Origin: Romanomermis culicivorax
Lineage: Eukaryota; Nematoda; Enoplea; Mermithida; Mermithidae
DNA: 64,000 nucleotides
Direction of reading: 5' to 3'
NCBI GenBank assembly: GCA_963922205.1
Contig: CAWUHX010000064.1
Location: 930,001 to 994,000 of the forward strand
The translations under genes were made by a program, and so were the position numbers. The notes beneath the pieces were generated by a model. It worked only from the letters and a program-made list of their open reading frames with translations. It had not been told where the DNA came from and did no database searches. Numbering within the stretch: the first letter of the stretch is position 1; each line of letters begins with the position of its first letter. Of this stretch, positions 34,700 through 45,973 are shown piece after piece.

Positions 34700-37600
34700 G
34701 AAGTGGAATCGCCGATTGTCGCCAATTGTCACCAATTCAATTGACGACCATCGGCGACAGTCAGCGATTTCAAGGAATGAGTCGGCAATCGACAGAATCG
34801 CTAACTCTCGCCGATTCTTATGATTTAATCAGTGAAATTCAGTGACAATCGGCGACTGTTGCTAATTTACTGAATTTTATTAATCATTCGGGGGATCGGA
34901 ACACTCGAGAAATAGGGGCTTTCAGAGAAACGGAACATTGAAGGGAAATGAATGTTCGGGGAATAAAGACACAATGAAAAAACACGACCAAATTTTTGAG
35001 AAAAGCGAGTATAGACATTTCCCTCACAAAAAACCAAATGGGGTTGACCTGGGAATAATCAATCAAACGTTTCTTACCACACACACGCGGATTGTGTAAG
35101 ACATGTACACTAGCAAAAACTGGAAAAGTTTCCAGGTTTTATATTGTTTACGCAAAGCTGGAAATAACTTTTCGGTACGTTCAACAATCTCAAATCCAAT
35201 AAGAATAAGACAGCAGTGTTCTATTCCCAGAATTTTGTCCCCCAATCCGTAGGGTTAGGTTTAAAGACAGTCTCCCATAGTCACCGATTGTCAGAAACAA
35301 AAATCCTAGCATTCTTCAACTCTGAATCGGTAAAATCGGGAACAGTTGGTGTGTAATTCCCCCACAGAATCGGTGACTCTCGACCATACATGCACGTGAG
35401 GGGGGGGGGGGTTCGGGGGTTTAGACCCCCAGCAGATTTTTATTGGCCCGCTGCAGACTCTTGCTGACCCCCAGCAGATTTGACTCCTCTAGCAATGATT
35501 GAGAAGTTGATGAAGGAAAATGATCAAGAGAGAAAGTCGTCATGAAAATGGAAATGATGCTGTGGTTAAGCAATTTTTTTAAAGAAAGCATACTTGATTC
35601 CAAAATTGTAACATTAAAAGTTTAAAAAGTGCTGTCTAAGTAAATTATTTAACATATCTGACTAATATATTTGTAGGAATATGTTGTTTGGATGTTAGAA
35701 AACCTTTCTAAGACCTTTCTTTTCATTATCGTGAAAAAAAAAATTTGTATTCCACCCCCGTCCTGGCTGACCCCAGCAGAATTTGCATGCTGTGAATGTA
35801 TGCTGTCGACGACAAAAATCCTGGGACTTTTTCACTTCTGAATTAGGCTTAACACTTTACTCAAATTATAAAAACGTTTTGAGCACCTGAGTAGTCTTGT
35901 ATGTCAGTGGAAAGAATCTTTGCCTGGAATAATGATCAATAAGAAATTCAGCTTGTTCCTGCATATTCAGATTTTCAGTCAAAGACGTCTTCTAATTGGA
36001 CAGATATAGAAATGATCATTTTAAAAAATGGTAAGCCTTTCAAGCTTCCTGAAATTTTTCTACTCTTGCAAATTGTATTCCGAATGCACTAGACGTGAAA
36101 AATCTCAACCCGATTTGTTGTGCCTAGATTGCCAGGAAGTGATCATTCTTTGACAGATTTTAGGATTTCCAGATTTCCTACCATTGTCGAGAAAATCAAG
36201 ACTTAATGCAGATCCTCGACTCATTGGTAATTATGGTAAAATTTTTTAGAACAAATGCAATCGTTGCACAATGTACAAAAGTATAGTCTGTGCGATAAAA
36301 TGATCAAGTGCCAGAGCATGGCACAGTGCAATTGGAATGAACAATGCCTCAACTCTTGCTGTTGGCCAATCTCAGCATAAAGAATGAATTTTCGCTATTT
36401 AGAACGTGGTTTTTTAGTGGTTTATGTCGAGAAACTTTGAGTTTGGTTCAGATTATGGAAGGCATGAATATTCTAAACAACCTTGTTTTGTTATTTTATT
36501 TTTTCATTTGCAAAGGGGTCCTACGCGATTACTCTCCAACAATTTGGTTTGTGAAGAGTCCTCACACACTCAGACTCTCTGAAAAGTACAGTGAGCCAAG
36601 CTTTTTGGGGTAAAGAATGTATATAAAGCGCCATAAAGTCGACATTGCATGGAGAAATCCATTTTTCTGCAACCTACAAGCCACAATTTGACGTTGGAAA
36701 ATCTGATTGGGAGTCACTTGGCCAGCGTGTTCACTTGGCCAGCGTGTTCACTTGGCCAGCGTGTTCACTTGGCCAGCATAGTCAGATGGCCAGCCAATCC
36801 GCATTATATACTCGTATGTATCGTATACTCACAATGCACATTATATATAATGATCGTGTACATTGGAATTGTGGAAGTACGTTTATGAATTATAGACAAT
36901 TGACAAAGACAAAAACAAACGTACAATGTCAAAAATTTATTCAATATTGATAACCACTCGACTCTTTTTTCCAATCAAAAATCGAACACATCTCAAAAAC
37001 CGATGAACTTCAGCCATTTTTTTTTGAAAATTGATAGAATCTTTTTTTTGAAAATTGATAGAATCGCTCAGGATGATTCAAAGACTGATAAGATATAACT
37101 GAATTTGCAAGCTTGGAGCTCAAAATGAAGTCGGCCTCACCGTAGTCCATTTTTCAATACAAAATTGTGGTCAAAAATGTTTCTGTATTTTGCAAGTTTT
37201 GATTTATTGCTACTGTACTTTTGTCATGAGACCACCAATGATCTCATAATTAATGAATTTTTAATTTATTGCTGTCTTGTCTTTATCATTTGGCTACTGT
37301 ATTGCCTCTTACCTCCTTAGTCACACGTTTTCTTCACTAGCAATTTTATTTTTTTCATGTACAGTATCTTTTAAGTTTTGCCGACCATTGTTGTTTTTTT
37401 ACTAAGGTTACCGAGAGTTAGAGTTCATTGTTTATAACGTCCATTCTGTCTAGCACAAAAAAATGTGCAATACGTCTTTCATTATTTGTACGAGCTGGCC
37501 ATCTGACTACGCTGGCCAAGTGAACACGCTGGCCAAGTGGATATGCTGGCCAAGTGAATACGCTGGCCAAGTGATTCCTACCCGGAAAATCTACAAGAGT

Positions 37601-38780
37601 TTCGAGATAATCATAGTCTGATGCTTCCCACCAACATACGTTGAAAATGCTTGCCATTCCTTAAAATTGTCTTGCATGCGACAATGGCTTAGAATTTTCG
37701 ACTTAGCATTTTGCCCTTCCTATCATATCTATCGAGAAAAATGTGCGCCTTATAGCAAAAGACAGCGTAGGTAGGACTTATAGTATAGAAAACACATATG
37801 CCCATGATCATTATGTTCTCTTTACAGTTCCAAATTATCAATCCATAATTTCTGCTCATTGTCTTATATGAACCACTAGCACTACCCTTGAGGAAGGACT
37901 TATGTTACTGTGTGTACTGGTTTAATCATATTAACAAAGGAAAAATCAACCGTTGCTCACCATATCATGGAGCAAATGTATTGGGCGGACCATGATTCAA
38001 GGTATAGTCCGAATGTATATAAAGTTCAGGGCATCAATCAGGAATCAAGATCGGTACATAAGCGAGTGTCTTTTGACAAACAACAGGCTGAGACTAGGTA
38101 AGGCTTAATATTAAGGTCTGAATTTTCGGAACTCCTGCCTGAAAAATTTTTAACTTGAAAATCAATCTTATTTCTTGGTGGATCACCAGATCCAGAGTCC
38201 CCGGTAAAAATGAGAAAAGAGTTATATAACATTCGCGATTTTATGGATTCAGAGAGGAAGAAATGCTAGGATTTTTGTTTCTGACAATTGGCGACAATAG
38301 GAGACTATCAACAAACTTAATTTCAGGAATCAGGGATCCAATGCGGGAAATAGAGCACTGTTCTATTTTTCGGAACTGTCATGGGTTTCATTCATGCTAA
38401 GCTTACGAAGAAAAGATTGTTGGTCCCATCAAAAAGTTATTTTCAGCTTTGCCTAAACAATATAAAACCTAGAAAACCCATTGTGCATGTTTTACAAATT
38501 CCATGTGAGCAGCAGGAAACATTTGATTGGCTTTTTCCACGTTCAACCCCATTTTGTTTTTTGTAAGGGAAATGTCTTAGTTATTTTCCCAAAAATTTTC
38601 TTGTGTTTTTTTATTGTGTCTTTTTTCCCCAAACATTTATTTCCCTTCAATGTTCTCTTTCTCTGAAAGCCCCTATTACTCACAATTTCCAATCCCCTGA
38701 AATAATAAAACCCTATAGATTGGCAACAGTAACCAATTGTCACTATTTCTCATACATTACCAACTCGGACCAATATGCAA
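34700..38780. mobile_element. Element with ~0.5-kb terminal inverted repeats
   Basis: The stretch 34,810-35,345 is an inverted, diverged copy of 38,230-38,775. For example, ctttcagagaaacggaacattgaag in the left arm matches the complement of cttcaatgttctctttctctgaaag in the right arm, and the gtttctgacaat/attgtcagaaac blocks match at the inner ends. The outer left part is packed with gccgattgtcgcc-type units (34,700-34,860). Total span is about 4.1 kb, and no transposase is recognisable inside. It is itself invaded by a smaller foldback element at 36.7-37.6 kb. It abuts the Polinton polymerase relic, which resumes at 38.83 kb. Class is unknown: a non-autonomous DNA transposon or a large foldback element. 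Confidence 0.6.
36705..37583. mobile_element. Foldback element with 17-bp ACTTGGCCAGCGTGTTC arrays and 9-bp target duplication
   Basis: The left arm (36,705-36,796) has five units of cacttggccagcgtgtt. The right arm (37,494-37,583) has the reverse complement, gctggccaagtgaacac and variants. Outer ends are gattgggagtcacttggcc on the left and, in reverse complement, gggtaggaatcacttggcc on the right. Both are flanked by the 9-bp direct repeat ggaaaatct (36,696-36,704 and 37,584-37,592). A 9-bp duplication with tandem-repeat inverted arms is the hallmark of Drosophila FB-type, Mutator-related foldback elements. The interior is AT-rich with no coding content. It lies nested in the 34.7-38.8 kb element. 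Confidence 0.75.
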
Positions 38781-38830
38781 AAAGATCTGGTTGCCTGGAT
38801 TGTGTCTGACTATTCAAAAATGCATCCAAT

Positions 38831-40195
38831 TTGAGTGAGCATATCAACAATCATTGTCACAGTGGACAGACTCGCCATAAATTTTTGGAAGGTGTTTTTC
38901 AAGCAAAGCAAGCTGAACTATTAGAGACCTTGAATATAACGATTTCATTGCCTTTATGGTTCTGCATATATATTGTTGTGCATGATTTTGAATCGTTATT
39001 GATCAAAGACGAGAAGACCACATCAGCTAAGCTAGTTTATGTTGCAGAACATCAACCAGTCTCTTGTGCAGTGGCCTGAAATGTGCCTGGATATGAACAA
39101 GCTGTGTGTCTAAGTGACAGCAATCCAGATGTGTTAATTTTGATAATGGTGAATCATCTCAATCTCGTAAGCATGAGACAGCAAGAAATACTACTGCATT
39201 AATTTCAATCAATATTTTTTGAACTTGAATCACAGATAAAGGAATCTGAATGTCTTATATCTGAGTGGAAGGAGAATCAAAAATACACGTGGAGTGAAAA
39301 ATGTCATTCAAGCTTTATAATATCCATAAACAGCAGGTTGACAATTTACTGTGAGCAATTGATTTGTGTAGTATTTAATTCTGGTGAATATGACCTGAAT
39401 TTACTCAAACGTAACATATTTCCCAAGATGGTCAATCAAGCAAGATTAAATGATTTAATAAGACGGACAAAGGCTATTTTACATAATATATCCTATCTAT
39501 GTCTTTCTACTGATTCATTCAAATTCTTAGATGCAAGGGTATATGCAGCCCCAGGTTTCAGCCTTGACACATTCATGAGGGCTTATAAGGCCAAAATGAC
39601 AAAAGCTAATTTCCCATATGAGTATATAGGTTCATTCAAAAAGCTTTACGAAAGACAAATCCCTGCAAAAGAATGTTTCTATAGTTCATTAAACTAAGAA
39701 TTCATCAGTCAAAAATCATACAATCAATGTCTACAGCAGTGGAATCAAAATGGGATGCAAACTATGTTTGATCATTTCAGATTCTATAATTTACGCAATG
39801 TTGAACCATTTTTAGAAGCATGCCTCAATATGGCCCAAATTTATTAAATTAATTTCAAAATTGATGTATTTAGAGAAGCTCTTTGTTTTCCTGGTCTAAC
39901 ACAGCCCTACCTCTTTCACAGTATACCAGAAACACATTTTGTATTATTCAATGAAAAAACAAAGAAACTACACTATAGATTTAAGACGAGTATGCGTGGA
40001 GGACTTGCCATGGTAATGAATAGATTAGCAATTTAAGATGTAACCTTCATCCCGAAAAATCCTGAGAGAATTGTGAAAAGCATAATCGGGTTAGATTTTA
40101 ATCCTTTATATTTGTGGGCTCAGTCCATGTAAACACCATCAGATCACTTCGATGATTGGGTTCTCAATCAGGATGGCTTCGAAAAGAATGTTTCC
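38831..40195 (+). pseudogene. Polinton family-B DNA polymerase, N-terminal half
   Basis: Exonuclease and early polymerase motifs occur in order. Exo I is VVHDFESLLIK (about 38,990), followed by EHQPVSCAVA. Exo II is VVFNSGEYDLNLLK (about 39,375). Then come TKANFPYEYIGSFKKLY and KECFYSSLN (39,600-39,690), and an Exo III region RFYNLRNVEPFLEAC (about 39,790). The RGGLAMVMNR segment follows (about 39,995), and motif A is IGLDFNPLYLWAQSM (about 40,090-40,130). This arrangement belongs to protein-primed polymerases of Polintons (DNA_pol_B_2). Several stops and frameshifts occur. The sequence stops matching after about 40,190; the remainder of the polymerase is found at 48.5-50.7 kb on the same strand. 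Confidence 0.8.
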
Positions 40196-41040
40196 TTAAA
40201 CACAATTTTGATTCTTTAATTCTCAATTGATTATTTTCCTTTCTCGGCTGCGAAACGTTTTCCGTAAGTATATGCGGTAATTAGGAAGCAACTTCAATTT
40301 CATTCACTATTCCAAAATATTTTTTATCTTCCAAAATTCTCCTCAAATTTTCTTCAAATTTCCAAAAAACCACTCTTAATTTTAACCTTTAACAAGTTGA
40401 AGTTGTTTAGCATCGAAATGCAGTCCAGAGCAGGTGCCTCATGTAGAGGCATGCGTTGCAAACGCGCGTATATTGATCCTATTCTGCCTACCCATAATCA
40501 TACCCTGCAAACCAATCACCATTTTCCTAATGACGGTAGGAGTACTTAAACTAGGAAATATATTTCCCCCAAAGGGAACAAATTCGGCTTTTTCGTCCTC
40601 AAATATGTTTTAAGAGCCAAAAATCTATTATTTCACATTACCTTTCCACCAAAATTTATAAATTATACTTTTGTAAAATGCTCCACACCTCCTACTCCGC
40701 CTTTACCTCCATTGACCTCCTATATTTCCATTTTGGCTACCAAAAATTTATTTGTACCTATTTACATACCTTATTTCTTTTATTTAAGACTACAAATTGT
40801 CAACATCATTTGATTACGTAAGTTCTGTATGGGGTGAAGCGAGTGCATGCGTCTTCATACCTGATGCTTTGGGTAGTGGTGTAAACTATATTTAACATAT
40901 AACCTATCCACTATTTAACATCATTTTACCTCCTACTCCTTACACCTCCAACTATTTCTACAATTGTCCTACTTTTAGATATCAACCGAAAACAGATAAC
41001 CCGATTTTTACATTTTGATTGATATTTCAAAACGATGTTC

Positions 41041-41865
41041 AACTGTATGGTTTCAATAGTTTACAACCTAGTTCGAGTAGTCGACAGTATGATTCCAGAA
41101 ATAATCCATCAACTACGGGAATCACAATTCCGAGGATTCAAAGTTATTTCGATGGATACTGAACAAATTTCGGGTTACTGATACACCACTTTCGAAAGAA
41201 TTGTGTTTGACAAATGGTTGCCTACCTGCAGCGATGAAATGTATGCCTGGTTAGTAATTATTTCGACCACATCCGGTCATAACTTCCTTTTTGATGTGGC
41301 AACTATTTCCCCCGCCGCATGGCACAAAGTTGCAGCTGAAATTTTCACCGAAAATTATGTAATTGCGGGATTTCAAATGAAACAGGATATTAAGGCCATT
41401 TTGAGAACTTTTTGATTTTATACGTCTATTCCTGAAAAAAGAACTTTTGAGGAACATATCAATCATTTTATATCTACTATAGATGCCGTACTTTACGATC
41501 TAAGAATGCAAATAATTCAAAAACTTAAAGATTCCCCCACTATTTTCGAGCGGTTGGGTATAATGCCACAAGTCCAGGGCTTAAAGCCACTCGCCTTTGA
41601 GTTCTTGGGCGTGGATCCCACACCTTTCATAGTTAAACTGGATAGTCAAGCAGTTAAGGCCGATTTGCTATCGGCAATTATTCCAAAACATTTAGAATCT
41701 AAAGCCGCCTTAGATGGCCACCTCACCTTGAATTTATTCTTCGCCACGTTTCACTTTCATCTTTGGGACAATATTCAGGACATTTTTCCCGTTTTGGCTC
41801 ATGACTTTCAAACTGCGTCTGCTATAGCTTGGGCGGAAAATTACATAAACAATCAAGAAATATAG
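41041..41865 (+). pseudogene. Mut-7-like 3'-5' exonuclease (DEDD) relic
   Basis: One frame runs through 41,041-41,865 with only two stops, both TGA (41,179 and 41,413). Motif I is GFKVISMDTEQIS (Asp and Glu). Next comes HNFLFDVATISPAAW, then YVIAGFQMKQDIKAIL (motif II Asp). The next block is VLYDLRMQIIQKL (motif III region) and GLKPLAFEFLGVD, the usual LxxLa.e.LG helix. This is the DnaQ-like exonuclease fold found in Mut-7/EXD3 and Egalitarian-type proteins, which trim RNA; C. elegans MUT-7 acts in small-RNA pathways. Absence of introns and presence of stops suggest a processed copy or a gene carried by a mobile element. Codons after 41,500 have no known match. It lies in the DNA that splits the Polinton polymerase. 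Confidence 0.5.
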
Positions 41866-42179
41866 GACTCCAAATTTGTCGTAACAACGCCTTTGAATAC
41901 TGGAAAAATATGTAAAAGCATGGTAGTCGAAATACCCCAAAATGAAAAACGATGCTACGCCAGAAAATTTTATGAATAGCGCTAAATAGGAGAAAAATGC
42001 AGAAAATTTACATAAATGAGGTTAAATGTTACCTATACAGGAAAATAAATCATGGATATGTGAGGTAGCAAGAGAAAACAATACACGACTAAGTATTTGG
42101 AAATAAGTGATAAGATGAGAACAAATGAAATGGATGTTTTGAAAATCAATATCTGGTTACTGTAATGCTGAAAAGAATT

Positions 42180-43400
42180 TGACAATGGGTTTGACCTTGC
42201 AAATCACAATGATGGGAGAATTCAGAATGTTTTTAACATCCGCGATAGAAATGACATTTTTGTCTTGTTTATCAATTAATGTTACAATAATGGACTGCTC
42301 CAATAAAAATGAGTTTTACTTTTGCCCATTTTACAATGTAACAAAACAAGGTCTCCTACAGTATATTCGTGAGCACTTGCATTCTCATCAAATCCCTTTT
42401 TCGATGCAGCTTCTGATGCCCACTACTCTTTTAGGACCTCATTGTGAATGGTGGTTAGATTTTCAAAAAGTAAATATTGATAGGTGTCAAAATTATTAAG
42501 TAACAGCCCTTTTGTGGCTGCCGTGGCGTCAACACCTAGGAGAGGCTCATGTTCCAAAAGCAGGCTGTAGGGACTCTTTTTGGTTGTCTTGTGTGGTGTG
42601 GCCCTGTGAGAAAATAACAGGAGATCTAAAAATTTTGACCAGTCTTCTGTATTGTTATAGGCTAGTTTGCATAGTCAATTAAAGTGCCATTAAAGCCTTC
42701 TACCATTCCGTTACACTGCGGGTAATAGGTGGTGGTTTGAATTTTTCTTACTTTCAGCAACTCACACACTTCTCCTAAAAGTTTAGAAGTGTATCCCAAT
42801 CCATGATCACTGAGTAGTTGTTTTGGTGTTCCATATCTACACACAACTAATCTTACAAAGGTATCCACAATACTGGCCACGGAGGTGTCCGGGATAAGAG
42901 GGGCTTCGATGTATTTAGTAAAGTAATCTTAGAAAACGATCACGTTAGACATCTTTTCGTAGATGTTTGAAATGTTCATGATGTTGGATGCAACCATATC
43001 CAAGAGAGCAACCGGTTGAATTGGGCATAGTGGCGGGGGTGGTTGGCAATCTCTCATTGTTTTTTGGCAAATCTGGCATGATTTAACCCAATTTTGGATG
43101 TCTTGCTCTATGCCTGGCCAGCAGAAATGTTTTTTGACCAAGAATGTAATTTTGTTGATACCTTGGCCGCCAAACAAATGAGACCCCTGAAAATAATGAA
43201 CAGCTATTCTTCGTAAAGGTTGAGGGAGGACGATTTGATCTGGTTCACCTCTGGAACCTTCTCTGTGTAAGATATTATAAAGAGTATAAAAGCCTTTTAC
43301 TTGGTTTTCCACCTTTTGACGAGTTTGGTCAAGCGCCAGATCTGTCTTTTGAGCATTGGCAATTTGTTGCTGGGTAAATGGCCATTGGTCTTGATTTGGT
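42180..43400 (-). pseudogene. Gypsy integrase
   Basis: The zinc-binding part reads HYFQGSHLFGGQGINK, then HFCWPGIEQDIQNWVKSC, then CQKTM (43,050-43,200). The first Asp of the core falls in a poorly preserved stretch (LLDMVASNIMNIS). The second is in KQLLSDHGLGYTSKLL and the Glu in YYPQCNGMVEGFNGTL (42,690-42,790). Beyond 42,660 the frame shifts and the C-terminal domain is still readable, with FLLFSHRATPHKT-like sequence near 42,600 and EYTVGDLVLLHCKMGKSK near 42,340. The missing first Asp context (VASN where VATD is usual) suggests loss of activity. Confidence 0.78.
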
Positions 43401-43530
43401 AAGTCAGACGGGTCGACAATTTTTTCTCATTTGGCATTCCGGGGACCTCCAGGTCAGAGTGTGGCGGTGGGATCAGTTTTTGCCTGGATTTGGCCCTTGT
43501 GTTATTTTTGCCCTTGTGTTATTTATTTTG

Positions 43531-44093
43531 TCAAAATATCACCACCATATTGGTGGTGTTATTTTGACTCGAAGTTGTTGATTTGTTGTTGTCCCATAAA
43601 TCAGCAAAAGCGTTTTCCTTACTGGGAACATATTCCACAGAAATATTAAAGGAGTTTACAAAAATTGACCATTTTTGAGGACATAAATTTTTTTGTGCCA
43701 ACGTATTTTTAAACATCCCCATAGGGGGCTTATGGTCAGTTCTTATTATGCCGTTTGATCCAAAAAGATAGTGACAGTACATTTGGAACCCCTAAACCGC
43801 TGCTAAACACTCGTGCTTGGTGGTGGAATAGCGAGTTTCCGGTTTTGACAGTTTTGGACTGGAATAAGCAATGGTCCACATGTGCTTGGGTGTTTCTTGA
43901 TAAAGTATGGCTCTGATTGCAGTGCTACTTGCGTCTGTTTGAATGACAAAAGTTGCTGAACCGTCGTATATTGGGTAGCATAGGAAGGGGCTGATGTGAG
44001 TGCGCATTTGATAGCCTTAAAAGAAGAAATATGTTCTTCAGTGATATCCCACTTTACGTCTTTTCGCAAAAGTTTATATAAGGGATCTGCCAT
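43531..44093 (-). pseudogene. Gypsy RNase H domain
   Basis: Minus-strand blocks are FVIQTDASSTAIRAILYQE (first Asp), KLSKPETRYSTTKHECLA (Glu region), GIIRTDHKPPMGM (TDHK) and VEYVPSKENAFADLWD (the final N.xAD). They are split over three frames in the order expected after the reverse transcriptase. Confidence 0.8.
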
Positions 44094-44099
44094 TTGGGC

Positions 44100-45336
44100 A
44101 AGACTTTTAATAAATCATTTACACAATTTGAACGTGTCCAGAAATTGTTGAAGGGCTTTCTGGTCGCATGGAAAATCGAACTCTGTTACAGCTTTGATCC
44201 TTTTGGGGTCTAGCATTATCTTGTTGGTACTGTGGATGTGGTCTAAGAAACTTACTTGTTGTGGCAGGAAATCACATTTTTCTTGTTTGAGAATCAAATT
44301 TGCGGCCTGCAAACAATCAAAAACGATTTGGAAATTTTCAAGGTGTTGTTCAAGAGTTTCTGAAAAAACAATAATATCATCAATACAACCGAGGCAGATT
44401 TTCCACACATAAGGCTGCAAGACTCCTCCGATGAGTCTTTGGAACTCTGCAGGGGCGTTCTTTAGGCGGAAAGGCACAACTGTAAATTGGTATAACCCAT
44501 CTTGGGAGATAAAAACCGTTTTTTTCTCTGGAGTCCAGCACCATGGGTACTTGCCAGTACCCACTTTTCAAATCAAGTGTTGTAAATAACCTCGCCCCTC
44601 TCAAGCTGTCCAAATAATTGTCCATCCTTGGGAGAGGGTATCTATCGTCTTTGGTGATGTCATTTATGCCTCGAAAATCTAGGACAGGGCACCAAGAGCC
44701 ATCTTTTTTGGATACCAAGAATAAAGGGGTGGCCCATGGGGACCGACTTGGCTCTATTACCTGTTTATCAAGAATATCCTGAATATGCTCACAAACTATG
44801 TGGCATTGTTGAATTGGGGCATGATAATAATGATTGGCAACGGGCTTTGCATCTCTGGTATGAATTGAATGTTGTACTAAATGCTTGACTGTAGGGGGGT
44901 CACCTGATAGACTAAATGCAGTATGGTTTGCCAGCAGGGAATCATGCAACTTGCCTTTTTGAGCAACACTCAAATTTGATATCGCTACCATTTTGTCTAT
45001 GTATGGCAAGAAGTTTTGGTTGGTTTTGTCAGTAGGTTTAGTAGTGTTGGGTGAGGTCATGACCTCGTGTACAAGCATGTCAATTTTACCTATGACCTCA
45101 TTTTTACTTACTCTTATGATATTATTCGAATTGTTTATGATTACTATGGGGAAACGTTCGACAAGCAGAATAATAATGGCAGGTTCAATTGAAACTGTGG
45201 AAGACACATCATCAGAAGAAAGAACGCAAGGTGATGGCGTTTTTAATTTGTCTTGTGACCAAATTGTACCCAATATTACTTGGTCTGTATATGGCTGAAT
45301 AAGAACGTATTTCACGGTGATGATGAGATGGGCCAA
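44100..45336 (-). pseudogene. Gypsy reverse transcriptase
   Basis: The frame 44,380-45,336 carries ATPLFLVSKKDGSWCPVLDF and LFTTLDLKSGYWQVPM with the first catalytic Asp, then shifts frame. The piece 44,115-44,564 continues with LYQFTVVPFRLKNAPAEFQ. Its catalytic box is CIDDIIVFS, so both Asp of YxDD are kept while the Tyr is Cys. Next is CDFLPQQVSFLDHI. The frameshift near 44,560 separates motif A from the DD box. Otherwise the domain is well preserved. Confidence 0.85.
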
Positions 45337-45480
45337 CGTAATTTCATTAATAAAAGATGTTTATGGTGTTAGAGAAGGTATTGTCAGCAGGGTTGGCAGT
45401 GGCAGTAACAGTAACACGCGTAATGGTGACTCTGGGCCTTGGATACTGAAAGTTACCTGTTTATTGGTGATTGTTAATGT

Positions 45481-45870
45481 TCAGTTTTGGAAGTCAAAGA
45501 CTGCTCCGATATTTCCGTGGGCTAGAAAGTCTGTGCCCAAAATAATCGTCGGCTTGGGTGAAATTAAAACCGTATAATGGATACTGTGGGTACCCAAATC
45601 TTCCAATTTCCTATAAAAGTTTACAGGTCCCAACGTGGGAACCCATTGACTGTTTGCCACTGTAATGTACCATGATGTGGAAAAATTGTTGGGGTCCGTA
45701 TGAGTTATGTGTTGGTACACGACACATCCCGTAACAAATGTGGTAGCCCCAGTGTCTAATAAGGCCAAGCCTCTCCAATTATCTATTTTTGCTTCCATTT
45801 CCAAAGGGCGCATTTTGTAATATTTCTGAAAAAACATTTTTTCGCAAGGTGTCAAGTGTCGAAAAAATCC
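45481..45870 (-). pseudogene. Gypsy aspartic protease domain
   Basis: The minus-strand frame (45,481-46,227) contains LALLDTGATTFVTG with an intact DTG active site. It is followed by QWVPTLGPVNFY, then IILGTDFLAHGNIGAVFDF, the ILG(T/M)DFL strand and loop that closes the retroviral-type protease fold. All expected elements are visible, unlike in the 19.2-kb relative. It continues toward the reverse transcriptase across a frame change at about 45,400. Confidence 0.75.
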
Positions 45871-45973
45871 GGGGTTCTTGTCGGTGGCACTAAGGGTAGA
45901 AATGGTGTTTTCAAACGAGTCCCTTGTAACCCTGAAAAATAGTAGAATTTTGTGAATTTTCGATTTTATTACC

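Noticed and set aside
35398-35415. G-run as a telomere-like or quadruplex element
   Set aside because: A single homopolymer tract of about 13 G; no repeated G-triplets nearby.
41179-41415. Two in-frame TGA codons in the exonuclease frame as selenocysteine or recoding
   Set aside because: No selenoprotein of this family is known to me, no SECIS-like element was apparent, and surrounding elements are all decayed. Ordinary nonsense mutations are simpler.
42179-42499. Plus-strand 106-codon frame
   Set aside because: It is the antisense of the gypsy integrase C-terminal domain, whose minus-strand reading has recognisable motifs.
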